Of a stretch of DNA of 64,000 bases, positions 42,894 to 57,400 are shown one piece after another; position 1 is the first letter of the stretch, and each line of letters opens with the position of its first letter. The stretch is from contig NC_134030.1 of the NCBI RefSeq assembly GCF_964204645.1, forward strand, positions 8,864,278 through 8,928,277, written 5' to 3'. The position numbers and the translations under genes were made by a program. Origin of the DNA: Tubulanus polymorphus (taxonomy: Eukaryota > Nemertea > Palaeonemertea > Tubulaniformes > Tubulanidae). The notes below the pieces were generated by a model that made no database searches, was not told the origin of the DNA, and saw nothing but the letters and a program-made list of their open reading frames with translations.

Positions 42894-44700
42894 CTTCTCC
42901 AGTTTGAATTCACCGCGCCCATGCGCGCGCGCGCTCTAGCGTAACGCCTTTGAATTTTTTTGGCGGTAACTAATAGTAGACTGGTCGCCAGTCTATGAGT
43001 ACATATTGTTTGTTTGAGCAATTGCCGCTGTAGTTTGTAGTACTTCTATATCGACCGTATCGCCCAAAAAGGCGCTTCGTAATTCTTGGAGTGACGTTCA
43101 ATCGTTGGTAACCCGAATCTCGTTCAAATCACACCTGGAAATCACAAGGCCTGGCACAACGCAACTAATTTGAGTCATCGCCGCATGGCCCGAGGGGTGG
43201 ACACGTAAATTCTTGATCTTTAAAATTATTTCAGTCACGATCTCGATTTTTGCCGTAATTTGATTCGACTACTTTCGACAGAATTCAAGAATCTGTAGAA
43301 GTGTGTTATAAATGAAATTGATCAATAGTTTATATAGATTCATAGAATTATCGGTAGCCACACTCTGACTCTGGAGAAAAGAAGTTTAATACCCGTTATA
43401 GTTTTCAACTTATCTGGAATTCTTTTTTTTCTTCTCTTTATTATCAAAAATTGAATACTCGGTGTTGAAATCCGACCGTTCTCTTTCCATGAATAATTTC
43501 CGCATTAAAAGAACTGCACCACGTGTTTTTATTTTTCCGCTCAAAGAAGCTTACTGTTCAAAGAAAGTAATGTTATCAGATGCCAAGGCCTCGTTACCAA
43601 AGCTTCTTATGCGGTGCCAGGCTTGCTTATGCAACAGATCGTTATCGAAATGCTCTAGTTCTTGTCACGTACGAATCTGTGTCGCAGATATAAAAAAAAC
43701 GACAAAATGTCCTGGTTTGTGGACTATAATTCGAGTAACTGTTATGTGAATATCCATCGCTCGGCTACCACTTCACCGGGATAAATAAAGACCCTAGATA
43801 TAAAACTGGTAATTCCTGGAATCTAGATCTGCCGGTTTACTGTAAAATCAATAGGCCATTCAACCAACCCGAAGTTAACTGCAGGACCAGGGTAGCATAG
43901 CGATTGAACTGCAACGGAGAAATATGATTCAATGACAACCTTTAGAAGTTCAAATTTTTCTAGCACCCAATCCAGGTCTGAAATAGAATGTAGCACCTTC
44001 AGAGCTCCCTAAGTAATTCCAGGCCCTGGACAGTTCTTGGAGGATCCAGGGACTATCATCGTGAAAGCGAGGGTCGATGGTAAACCCGTTGCGAGCTGCC
44101 CCCTTCGTATTACGTTGCAGTACTCCGCTAAAGAAATCTCCAAATGTATGATTCTCTACATCATTGAATTCCGAAAGCCTCCATATTTCGCACATCTACT
44201 GTGGACATCTGCCGGATCTCTACAAGATTCCCGTTCAGGGTGGCCACTTTTCGCGCCGTATTTACAAATTCCGAGTTGATTTTTCCATGTGATTAGGGAG
44301 TGAGTCAGAGAAATTTTTAGGTTTAAAATGTTACACAGCGTTTCATTTTCATTGAATCACGAACTGATAAAGCAGCAAGTGGGTCCAAATTCCCTGGGTT
44401 TTCCGTTCTTTTTTGGTTAAATTTGTCAAATGCCCCGATTTGTTTCGAGATTTTTCCGATTCCCTAAATTTTTCCAGGTCAGTGGCCGCCCTCCCGTTTG
44501 ACTACCTCCAGTCTAATGGATCGGGACTTCGCTTCCTAAGTGCATTTTTGACCTACCGGTACCCTTAAAGTGTGGTAGTTTTCCACCACGCGAAAACTCA
44601 TACAATTGATTTACCCGACCATGAAATATGAACTAATGCAAAACGATCAAACAACGCATATCTTTGGAGTTTTTCATGGAAATATGTTTATTTTTTATCA
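42894..44700. other. intergenic, upstream of the 188-aa gene
   Basis: A GCGCGCGC stretch at about 42925-42940, right before the 188-aa gene, suggests its promoter. A CAGGGTGGCCAC MITE occupies 44236-44494. No other gene is visible. Confidence 0.45.
44236..44494. mobile_element. MITE, CAGGGTGGCCAC family
   Basis: The left end CAGGGTGGCCAC and right end GTGGCCGCCCTC are inverted. The 259-bp interior is AT-rich with CCCTGGG/TTCCCTAAA words, like 27894-28135. Confidence 0.65.
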
Positions 44701-47700
44701 TCAGTTAAAGTTAATTCATTCATATCGATCATCACGGTTTATATATATGGCATACAAATAAGATGGTTTTATTTCAAAATCGCAAATAATCTTCCAGAGA
44801 CACAACATTCTCGGGACAACCAGACTCTTTTAACAATGGATATTGAACAGCTTAAACACAGATCAGCTTAAAAAACAGATGTCAACCAACATGCTTTTGC
44901 TACCTTTCAAATTTTTATAAACCCTAGGCTGTTCGATAAACGTGAAAAGCAGATTTCTCACGCACAGTACAAAGCACGATACAAGTCTTGGTCTGTCAAG
45001 TTATGTTCGGTTAGTTAATTGAACTCACAGATTGATGTTGTTAACACATCGCTATTCCACCGAACACGTGGAAAACAATATCGAAAATAATAAAATATAA
45101 ATGTGAACAAAAGATCCTTATCACACAAATTCGGTTGTACGTGGATTTAACAAACCAGACAACAATGAAACCGCGACCAAGTTTTACATTTATCTGTACG
45201 TTGAAACTTTCAAGTTTAACAAATGAAAAAGCACAAATCTTAAACAAACTCAACTTACAACTACGTAACTTGGTCCTGTGGTTAGCCTACCTCAATAACG
45301 CACTACTTATCGCGCGAAAATCATTCATCTTTTTTTTACAAATAAAACAAATTCTTCACATTACGCAAATAATATATACATAACCAACTATATGATAATA
45401 ATAGCAGAGACGAACAGCACGAAAATAAAGCATTTGTTAAACACGTTTACGTTAAAGAGCACACAAGAGCTAGCTACATAGTAGTATACGAATATGTAGT
45501 ACTTCTACTAGTACAACGAAGTCTATTTTATATTGCATTAAACCAAAAAAAAATAATACGGGAGATTAGCGAATTTCTTATACGTCGAGACATTCATATG
45601 ATCACATTCGATTGGGAGAAACTATACATTTAATTGGAGAACATTTTAGGCACCTCTTCTTCGAATCTACAGTCTATCATTTAGCAAGTGTACTTAGGAA
45701 ATACGGGCTACGTCCCACTAATGGACAATCTTGCCGCTTGCCAATGATAATGAAATATATACTGAAGCACAATTGTTACGGCGCTGGTCATTTACAACTG
45801 GCTGAAATCAATTGACTAATTAACCAACCTGTTTTGTATATGTACTTGACCACTGGGCTGTTCATAGACTACCGAAATTGCTTGGCAAATTATTTGCAAT
45901 CTCCTCAACGTAGGGCTTATGTTTTTTCATAGTTTATGAACAGTTCCTAAAGCGCATAGTTCTGACTAGTTAAAAACACCTGTACAAAACTATATACATT
46001 ACACACTTCGAAAACGTAATACATTCGTATTCGAATTTGTACATCAATGCCGCACAGCGAAAGCCATTTTAATAATCATTATTCGTGCAGTTCTTAATAG
46101 TATGTACAAAACTATATTTACACTGTACATTCATACCTATATAAACATATACATTAAGGTTAGGTTCCTTAAAATCAAATACCGGTACAAATAATTATCA
46201 ATTCCACACGCTTATACGAGAAAGCAGTCTTACACAAATCTTATCGTAACTACAAAAGGTCCATTTCTAGATTGCAGTTATCGTATTGTAGTGCTGCTTC
46301 ATATCATTTCTAAAATACACCGTGGCCACCATAAGAAATTTTCACTAAATTTGTAGAAAGGTCATACTAACGCAGCAGAAAGTATGGCACCAGAAGTGAA
46401 TCACTCAGTTCTCAGTAGGCGATTGAATTATAAAATGACAACTATCAACACGCACCCACCAAATGCCAAGGCGTCATAGTTCAGAAATTGGCCCGGGTGT
46501 CATACATTGAATTGATGCAAAAAATCAACCTAACTAATGATAATCACTTCTCATTTCTATACGTACTGGTATGTAATTCCCACGAGTAACTTTCGGTTTC
46601 ATTGTACCACTCTTGGAGTGAAAAAATGAATATAATTGAATGAAAACTGGCACATCCGAGTCATCGGGTACATCGAGCTAGGTTCACCGAGGACTAATCA
46701 TTAGCTAAATCCATACGTACACTAAAGTATAACAACCAGTGTAGGCAGAGAGCCTTTTCGAACAGCTGCGTAGTTGCGATTCAAAAACGGAACATATCTA
46801 TCAATCAACATCTTACGTCATCTTGAGGCTTCCAACTGTAGACATAAAGTACATACAAGCTCTTACTTGCCGGGGGACATCTGGTGCATACCCAGAACCC
46901 CCGAGGTGCAACTCTTTCGCAAAAACCACAGCTGTTCGAATTCTTATAAAAGAACAGTCACCAACCTTTGAAACGAACAACATTCTTATCGCGGAAATAA
47001 TTTTTTTCCAACTGCTAAATTAATATCTACTGTTGAAAAGACTAGGACAATAACTTATCAGTTTTCCACGAAACTAAAACGCCAAGAGAATCAGGATAAC
47101 TATAGACTTCCAGGAATCTACTAATAGAGATTTTACCGATAATAATACTAATAATAATAATACCACTATATATAATAATCATAATAAGATCATTTATTCA
47201 TAATGAGTCAGTAATTAGTACTGGCTGGATCATTTTTCATAAATAAAGCACATTACATATAAACTATAATACGTAATAAGGGTTCTCGTTTTACATATAG
47301 AAATGAAGAATCACTCTGACGCTAGAGAAAGTAAAGCTATACATATAAATATGTAAACTTAAGACTTTGTACCAATCATAAAACTGATCGGATCATTATG
47401 ATTACATATGCGCGATAGTTAACATCGAGGACAGCGAGATTAAGTTTCAAAAATTCAACAACGGTGATTAATTAATTAGCTCTGTATTATTATTATCGGA
47501 TGACACACTAGGGAAAGTGAAATAGAAAGTACACATAACCCCGATATTGTCAGGCTTTCAGCACACGAACTAATGCATCAATTATTCATACACATAATTA
47601 GCACAGATCTATGACAATTGAAGACATAGGAGGGGAGAGAGAGAGAGAGATAGTAAACGATCCACCCGTGTACTTCCCTAGAACTAGTCAAAATAACACC

Positions 47701-48037
47701 TCATATCCAGGAAAGAACTGCATCTGATTCTTGCCGGCGCACGTAAGCCACGGGGATAATGGCAAACGTGACCCGACATTCATCTCGGAAAGCGAATATT
47801 CGAGGTAGAATCATAAAATATACGTTGAGATCAGATATATGTTAACTTGTCAATATAATATTTCTATCTAACACAGGAATACATAGTCTACAATTCAACA
47901 TAACAGGGTAGCACTCGAAGACAAATCAGCCAACTGCATTAGGCGAATACAAAGCCTAAGACAAACTAACATTTCGCACTCTACTCGCGCGCTACTTGTC
48001 AAAGAAAGAAATGAAACAGGTGGTCACATATGTCATT

Positions 48038-48342
<305 letters not shown>

Positions 48343-49358
48343 CAGTCTGAATTGCGTTGATAGCAGACGTTATAAAAAATCTAAGAATGCATAGACTAAG
48401 TGCACAGATATACACATATGCACCTAGACACAAAAGTCACAAAGTTCTGGCAACTTCAGAAATATTTCATCTGAAGTACCAATCCTACTAATTGATATAT
48501 TCATGGCTGAAAATAATCAATAATTATTGAAATCAGATATACACGATGTACAAACTACAATGATATTTGCCTAGATAGCAATGGTCCGATCTTCCAAATA
48601 TATTACAAACTGTGCTATTCGAACTTGCGGCGCGTGCAACTCACTAGCAATTCAACTTTTCGAAAAATACCTAGAAATATACTTTTCTTTTTTTTTTTCG
48701 AAATTCAACCGGCAAACTAGAATTAATCGTATCTTTCGTAGTATCTACCGGTAGTATATGTCACGATGCAAGACTCGGTCCTATCTGCCAGAGACCAATA
48801 AGCGGTAAATACCTTTTTCTTCGATATAAATATACATGAAGTACCGGTATATAATTCATACGTAAATAATGTACAAACATCGACCCACTCAACGCATTCA
48901 CATCGTCACTAGTTACTTTAGTTATCAAGTAGTTTCATTTTATATCTATACTCATATAGCATATATTTAATATACAACAATTGTGCGTAAAATTCGTTTT
49001 TGTATGGACACTACCTTATATAACACATATATCATCATCATCATTAATCACCGAAATTACGATAAAGACTCATTCTCTCCAAGGATAGCATACATGGCCA
49101 CGATACAAGGAGGGAAACTATAAAAAGTAATATCTATTGCGTCGCTGCTGAAACCAGGTGGGAAAACGACCCCAGCGACAATCATCACTCAAAATCAAGA
49201 CGGGTACATTGCCGGAACATTGATCCATCTTGAGAACAGTGGAAATAACTGATAACAACAATATTGACAATACACAATCTTATTCTTTTCTTTCTCATCT
49301 ATCAGTCTACATATATTTCTCATTTACTCATTGCTTTTTACTGCGAGAGATGTCACCA

Positions 49359-49582
49359 GGGTTCCAACAGATCAGGGAATTGAAAATTCCCTAATATTTC
49401 CCAGACCATTGCCAAAAACTACCCATATCAAATTACAAGATATCCTCGGTGGGAGCCGTTTCTTTATGAGAGGTTCCTTGTGCCATTCAGCAATGACTAA
49501 CGACAAGAGAACAAAATATTCAAATTCCCTTACTTAACCTCGATTTTCAAAAAGAGTCGGAATTCCCTGATCTGTAAAACCA
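49359..49582. mobile_element. MITE, GGTTCC-ACAGATCAGGGAA ends
   Basis: The left end GGTTCCAACAGATCAGGGAA is answered by the inverse GGTTTTACAGATCAGGGAA at the right. The interior has AATTCCC words. It is related to 21130-21451. Confidence 0.65.
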
Positions 49583-51414
49583 AGTGTTTTACGTAGTGAA
49601 CCGTCTTTAAGATAGCCGACTTAGAAACTGTCACCCTTGATCCGTTTCAAACGATCGTCCACAAACCCGATAGATAATAGTCAAATATCGATATCTCGGG
49701 TGACCTTAAAATAATTCATTGAACAGATCAAGTTTACTCGGAATGCTTATCAACAGTGTCTAGCATGCTTTGGAGTATACGATCAGATAATGGATAAGGC
49801 GACTGAGTTCCGTAATAATCAACTCTCCGTTCCAACGATCTTGCAGCACCTGATAATATGCAAAACTACAGTATTTAATTCAAACAACTCGTAATTGAAT
49901 TTCGTCAAAAATATGCAAAGCTGAACTCTTGAAAATTGCATATGTTTGAGAGTCTATTCTAACCTCGCGTTGCATACAATTGATCCAACGACCTTAACGA
50001 ACCACCTTACTAATGCAGCACAGTGTCGTAATATCTTCTATAAAAGCGATTTTTTCTGAAAGCCGCGTCACATCCAGGGCCTTAGCGCAGGTGGCTCCTG
50101 CGCATATACCAAGTGCTATCCATAACGCCAACCAGTCTTACGAGGCGATGTTTTTCGCGAAATCAGAAAAACAAGCAACACCTGGGCTAGGCCTGAATAA
50201 CACTTAGTATCAGGGGGGGGGGGACGTTTGAGGAGGGATGTTATATCAAGTGATAATGACTATCGCTCCGTCATAGCTTAATTTCAACTAATGATAAACA
50301 ATCGAAGGGATATATGGGAGATAATAATCTATACTAGTCGAGATAACTACGACTAGTAAAGGTTTGTTAAATTCTACTGGCTGATGAATCCCATGTCATG
50401 AGTCAATCGACTTTCTTCCACACAACAACTAAGAGAACTTCCCTTCTTACATCATTCCGAATTTAAGCGCGTAAAAAGTACAAACTAGCCACATGCCAGG
50501 CAGCAAAAATATTTGAAATCTGAACAACTGACTTCTCAAACACAGGCTTATAATACAGAATCTGTGACAGTTATCATAATACACTTATCAATATAGACAG
50601 ACAACAATCGTATAATTCATCAAACATTTCTATCCGTCGCATCCAAGTTAAATCAACGAATCAACGCGCGAGCGCGCACATGACAAGTTCGTAAAATGAC
50701 CAAATATAGAGACTGTCGTAGTAAATACTTATAATCTCTATGAGAAAAAAAAATTGTTGCTACCCGCAACAACGAGTTTATCAATCCTATATAACCAACG
50801 TATAATCATCGCGATCGTATCGTAACGAGTCATCTCGATGCGCGATGTTGTCAAATTGGTTTTATTATGCGCCGCACGAAAAATACTTGACCATTTCTAT
50901 TCCCCGGATCGATCCACCCTGACCAAAAAAACAAACAGAAAAAAAAATACGCAGCTAAAAAGATCGATAATCATTTCAGTAGATGATTTACATTTTTCTT
51001 TTACATATATAGACATATCAGATTCTATTTCTTTAAAATAACATACTTTACGTTCGTATTTCTTAAACAAACATAGACACACGCCGACATATATATATAT
51101 TCTTGGTATCTTTCCATACTATAATGAGACATTTTTCTGTCACAACGAAGAATTAAGCGTCTTTCATACATAAACGCAAGCACGCAACTGAGTTCAATGT
51201 TAACAGATCGTGACATCGTCATCATTCGATCGCGGTAGTTGTTGATTGTAACACACACACACACACTCTTACACGCACAGCAATATCCAGCTCTCATTCT
51301 TTTTGTTAATTCTCACAATGCACCATTTTAAATCACAGATATAATCCAGTAAGTTTTTTTTATTTTTCGTTATCGATAATCGCGACTGGCTTTTGCGCGC
51401 GCGCGCGGGCGTCT

Positions 51415-54400
51415 CTACACGCTCGTGATCATCGAATCGATCTGACACGAGTCGGTCTCGTCGCCGTGATAGTATGTCCGATTGCCGAGGCCTTTCTGGC
51501 GGTTCTCCCACGCGTTCAGCCGACGCAGCGGCAAGCACATCAGCCCACTCATCGATATCATACCGCCGGCGAGGTAAAACGTAATATCATATGAGCCGGT
51601 AACATCTTTGAACGCGCCTGCAAGAAAAATTCACAATCAGTACGGTATATTAAAATACGACATACATTGAACATGGTAACCTACTGAGGGTCCCAGGTCT
51701 TAACAGATCAGCCATTCCTAGATACAAGGTGTTTTCAAGGAGTCTTATAAAAGGAAATTTCAAATATCGAGGAAGCACCTGCTTTCATATTCCAATTACT
51801 GTAGACTCCTAAATCGGTACGGTTTATCTCACTACACTATTTTTTCAGTGATTTTTGTAAGCCAATTTTATCCTGTACACTACATAAACCTGGTTTCTAA
51901 CTAACTGCCTAATAAGGTAAAAACAAATCCCAATTGTACCAATTTAGGGGTAAATTACTTTGTTCTACGAACTAGATGAAAAGATATAATTGCCTTTTTC
52001 TCAATGTGAAGGAGTTCAAGGCATTTTGCTCAAATTAAGAGCACCTTTACAAGCATTTTTCATTTGGAAGGAGTTTTTAACGAATCAGGGATTGCTAGGG
52101 ACCCTGTAACATAAGATTACAAACAGCCATGTGTGTTCAACAAGTATTAACGTTTCATCGCTGCTTAGGCACGGGATATCATTGCTACCGAAAGCTGCAG
52201 ACTTATTCGACCTTCTAGCACTGAAAATCTGGAGCACGGGGAAAACATTGACCTTTCATTAATTCATCACGTATGTATATCTTACCAGCGAGTGGAGTGC
52301 CGACAATCGTAGCGATTCCTTGGAAAAGAATCAAAATGCCAAATGCGTTCGTCAACTTTTCCAGTCCCATCAACTCAACCACGAGAATAGACCTCAACGA
52401 TACAAACGCGGCTGAAAAATAAATTAAGACACATTTATTGTTCAAGCAGCTTGTCCGGCTGTAATATAGCAGTTATAGGGGCCATCAAAGTGTGCAGCAG
52501 CATTGGGCGACTTTTCTAGCACATTTTGTGGAATATCTAACATGTTTGATAATTTTCATCGCAGTGCTAAGGCGTACTCGGCGGTAGGGGAACTCTGCGC
52601 ACTTAACGCTGCTTTTGTCATCAATGCGATACACAATCATTCAAAAATGATTATTAGCAGCGAGAATAATTCAGGAAAACAAGATCATTGATTTATTACG
52701 TTGATTATTATCATGAGTACCGGTATCCCTTTCTGCATGATATGGGATTACCAGAACTACTAAAATCATGCTTTCCCTCGCAAGAACCTCTATTTGTATT
52801 TTATTTCTCGCAATGGAGATGCAATAGGCAGGAACAGAAGAATTCCATCATATTCAAATAAGATAATTTGATTAGGCCAAGAATAGCCACTTTGAAAATG
52901 CTGCAGATATGTACATGTAGTAACTATGGTTATATGATGCATACACACTTGCCACAGCTCCCCTTTGTTGAGCGCATTTTTCGCCAGGTGTGCGGGGGCT
53001 CTACATTCTGTGCTATACATGCAAAATTTGCGCAATATTCGCTCCGTGCAGGCTAATGAACGGACATACGCTCAATCATGTACATTCGTAGGTGGCATAA
53101 CCATGATGATATTCCTATGTCACGACCACCAATTATGAATTTGGAAATCATCGCACCTGGGTCTAAGTTTTCCTAGGTGTGAGCTGATTTTAACCAACTG
53201 GTTCCTAAACGACGACACCAGGGCCACGGTCAAATTGTGCAGGACCCAGAAGGGAGCACAAGTGCACGTATATGCTACTGTCACAATTCTCTTACATGCC
53301 CTTTCTGACAATACAATAGCATATTCTTTTCCAATGTACTTTTTCCACATACAACTAATAATAGAGCAGCAGTACGCGGCACAAGATTCGAAATCGCATA
53401 AAAATGCACTGAATTTCTAAATATCCAAACCCCTGTTTTCGACTGATGGTCGCAACGTGTGGAAAAATTGCCCCTTTTTAACTGTATACCTCAATTTTTT
53501 GTCAGTCTGCCCCTGGACCCGCTTCGATAGTGTACTTACCAATGCACAGTCCAAAACCGGCAACGTAAAGCATCAGGTGCACGAACGTCGAACAGAACGG
53601 ACACAAAGCCGTCAGTATTCCGGCGATGATCAACGCAAAACTGTTGATGATCAAACAGTCGGCCCACGGCCGGTCGGAGATGAACCCGGTCATCACGCGG
53701 CCGATGATGTTCATGAAGCCGAGCGCCGAAATGAGATAGTACGCCAAATCGGGGTCGACCTCCAATTCCAGCGCGTTGTCGACGATGAACGTGAACGGTA
53801 CGAAAAAACCTGCAAAGTCGAGAAAAAGAACGCGTTATCGGTATTTCATTTCGTGGACACCGTTCGAAATCGTTAAATTATAACAAAACTGCTTGCAATA
53901 AGAGACGATTTAGAACAAGAAAGCTAAACTTGAAAGTCTTTTGACGCCCTGAGAAATAACATTTATAAATAGGAAAAATATACTCATAATCAGGAACAGT
54001 TGGCAGCTTTAAAAAAATATTTCTTTGATTTTGCTTTTATGAGACCAGAGAACCTTCGACCAAGATGCTCTGTTGCCACCAGGGTTTGAACCCATAAAAC
54101 CAGGATTGACAAGACCAGTGACAGCCACTCGGCCACTGCACCTCTCTTGTTGGCAGCTCTGATGACTGCAAAGGTGCATACGCTGTGGAATATCGCTATT
54201 TATTGTAATACACTCATTCATAATCGGGCGTATTCATAAATTTGCCAGTTAAATTCAACCGTTGCGATTTGGCGAAAAATATGTTCGAAGTGCACAAAGC
54301 ACCTTTTTTAACGCCCTGTGATAACTTCAATAATTCAGTCTATGACAGCAATTCCAGTTAGGCAACTAATAATCATTTTCACTCTATTTAACTTTAATTG

Positions 54401-57400
54401 GGTTTGTATCGCGTGCATGATGATTTCGATCTGCATTTAAATACAATATGCAGTGTCACGTTATAAGGACTTAAGGAAAATGTGTTAATGATTGAATATG
54501 AAAATGTCAAATGTACGTACTAAAATGGAACTAATCCAATACCAGTTAAAATTTCAAAAGTGTAGTTAGTAGTAATATGTTATGAACATCGGGCATATTT
54601 CATGGGCGGATTTAGAGGGTGGTCTCGGGGGTCTGGACCCTGCCTTCCCATTGAGGTTGCCCTTTTCCTCAAGACAAATATCGTTTAAACCTGAAATTGG
54701 GTTTTCACAAGATCGAGAGAGGAAAAGTTAGCTAACTAAGATAGGAGAAGACGGATGTTTGGTATCTTGCCAAACAAATGTCAGGATTCTGATCTGTACC
54801 CTGGATTGGTGGTACACACAAACACACACACAGGGTGATGATATAGACAGGAAAGAACTTGATACTGAGAAGAGCATTATATTAATTACCCAGGGTCGGT
54901 TAAGGTTATCGCTATCAATAGCTAGCGAATACAGGTTACTAGGCCATGCTATTCAAACAAATGTACATGGTTTTATATATAATGCCATGTAAGCCCTATA
55001 GGCTACTAGATCAACCAAGCCGACAGTTCAATTCATATTTCATCTAAAGCATGGGTCAAGCGTTGGTCATTATCAAGGGGTCAGATGTTTAAATCAACTA
55101 TGAAATTCTATCCCGCTAGAATTTCAAGAATTTCCAGGGATAAACGAATGGCTTCTGAGAAGAAGCCACATTTAGAGTGACATTTAAGCGATCAAATACA
55201 GTCATCTTCCCTCCATTTAGCTATACTTATATTTGCAGCAACAATGCAACTGGGGCTCGATATTGATGAATAGGTAGGCCCTAGTCTATTATTCTTCACA
55301 ACTTCATTTGCTTAACATGCCCGAAGTAAAATCGCTATATACCTATATAGGAAGTTAACGGCACGCATTCGCAAACCAGAAGTATAACATTATTTCATCA
55401 AATGCGGCCATGCGATATAACAACAACAACGTCGAGAGCTCCGGAATCTATTCGAATCTATTAAAGTAAAAAATTTCCGCGGTTGTTTTTATCGATCGAG
55501 GCACTTGTTGTGATCTAACAACGCGTCGTTGGGGAAGGGTTTAAACCAGATAACACCAGTCGATGTCTAGTACACCGCACGCGCATATATAAATATATAT
55601 ATACACATTCGACATATGTTTCCAAATATGTAACAATATGAATTATAGTTTCCCTCTAGGCCTATAGCCGCATAACGTCAATACAGTGCCACGCAGGGGC
55701 TTACTTACGAACAATAATGGACATAAACTGAAGTCAAACAGGCGGCTATTGTTCGGTTGTAATGCCTTTGTTTAGAATCGCTCATCCGCTCAATCTATGC
55801 TCTAGTCGATATTCCCACATATAACCCTAGATGAAGGCCCAGGGTGCCTACAGATCGGTCATTTCTGTCTAAAGGGGAAAATTCTCAAATTTCATGGAAT
55901 TGTCGTCTGCATCACTACAATACTTCGGGTACTGTTAATCTCGATAAACCGGTACTTCAGTGGTTTCGTAAGCAATTATTATCCCACTAAATTTTTGTAT
56001 CAAATTCAGTAACCACCTAGCGGGGTGAAGAAAAAATCCTGGTCCCAACTGTTCTGATAAAGGTTTTGTTTTCTGTACACGAGAAGATTTTCAATTGCCT
56101 ATTTAGCCTATTTAGCAAAGGAGAGTTTTAAAGGAGTATTGGACATTTCACTCAAAAAAAGTTTGAAGCACATTTAAAAGTGATCCCAGTTCGGGAGTAA
56201 AGAGTTTTCAACTAGGAATCAAGGATTCACACGGACCTGGGAAGCGCGGGTACTACTCACCTAACATGCTGAACACACTCGACAAACAGAAAACAACAAA
56301 AGTCGGACTGCGCAACAAATGGAAGTCGAGCATTTCCTTAATGACGTCCATCATCGCTTTCAAAGACGGGCAATATTTATTGAACATCGAGTCGGTGTAA
56401 TACTGGTTTTCCGGTATGGAAGTCACCGACACGACGTACTCCTTGACGTCGGGCGTTGACACGTACTGCGGCACGCGCATCATGCTACCGCTGTATAGAA
56501 TATCCTTGCGATACATCGGGCGCGCCATGTCCTTGCTGATCTGCTCGACGATCATGTCCTTCTCCTGTTCGAGACGCTGCTGCTCGGCGTACGGGTCGAG
56601 CTCGCCAGCGCTGCCACCCGCCGTGTGCAGACTCGACGCGCAGCTAGCCGGCAACGAGCCGCCGAACTTCAAACCGTTCGCGTTGACGAGCGGATTCGGA
56701 TCGGTTCCGCGACGCGTCAGGCAGACCTGCAATGACTGCGTATCACCGTCGGGACTTTGTTTTGGCACAGCGTAACCAGCCTGGCTGGTCGACGGATCGT
56801 TTGCGCCGTTCTTCGGCGACGGCCCGGCGCCTGGAGTTCGATTTCCGGACATGTTGTCCTGCGCGATACGGTTCATCATTTGATTACTTAAACTGATTCG
56901 CAAATGAGCCGGCAACTTGACTAATTCATTGTTTCGAGTGATCACGCACCCGTCGAGAGAACCTTGCGATATCGTTCGTTGACGCGCTTTCTCCTCGATT
57001 ATCTTTTGAAAGATCGACCCGCGGCGAATCTTGCTGCGCGGAATGTCGCCCTCTTTGCGATACTTCCCGCGGTTTTTCGGTTTTGTATATTCCAACGGCC
57101 GGAACAACGCGCCGCCGATGCAACAGTTCAACACGATTCCGGCCATGATCAGCAAACTGCCCTTCCAATCGTACTTTTCCAACAACGACTCGGCCAACGG
57201 CGCGAACACCAACGTTCCGATTCCTGAACCGCACACGGCTATTCCAGTTGCAAATGCGCGACGTCGCTCGAAGTAAAATCCAACGATGACGATCGACGGC
57301 AAATAAATCAAACCGAAACCGATTCCTACAATGGAAAATTCGATAGCGCCATTAGAAAATATTTGTTAAACAGGGCGATAACTTTCTGCCCATTCATAAA

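Larger units (their letters stand above)
53810..56260 (-). other. SLC16 intron between exons 4 and 5
   Basis: A 2.5 kb intron holding the second SINE (54009-54148) and an AGGGTCCC MITE (55840-56240). The rest is AT-rich with no exon. Confidence 0.8.
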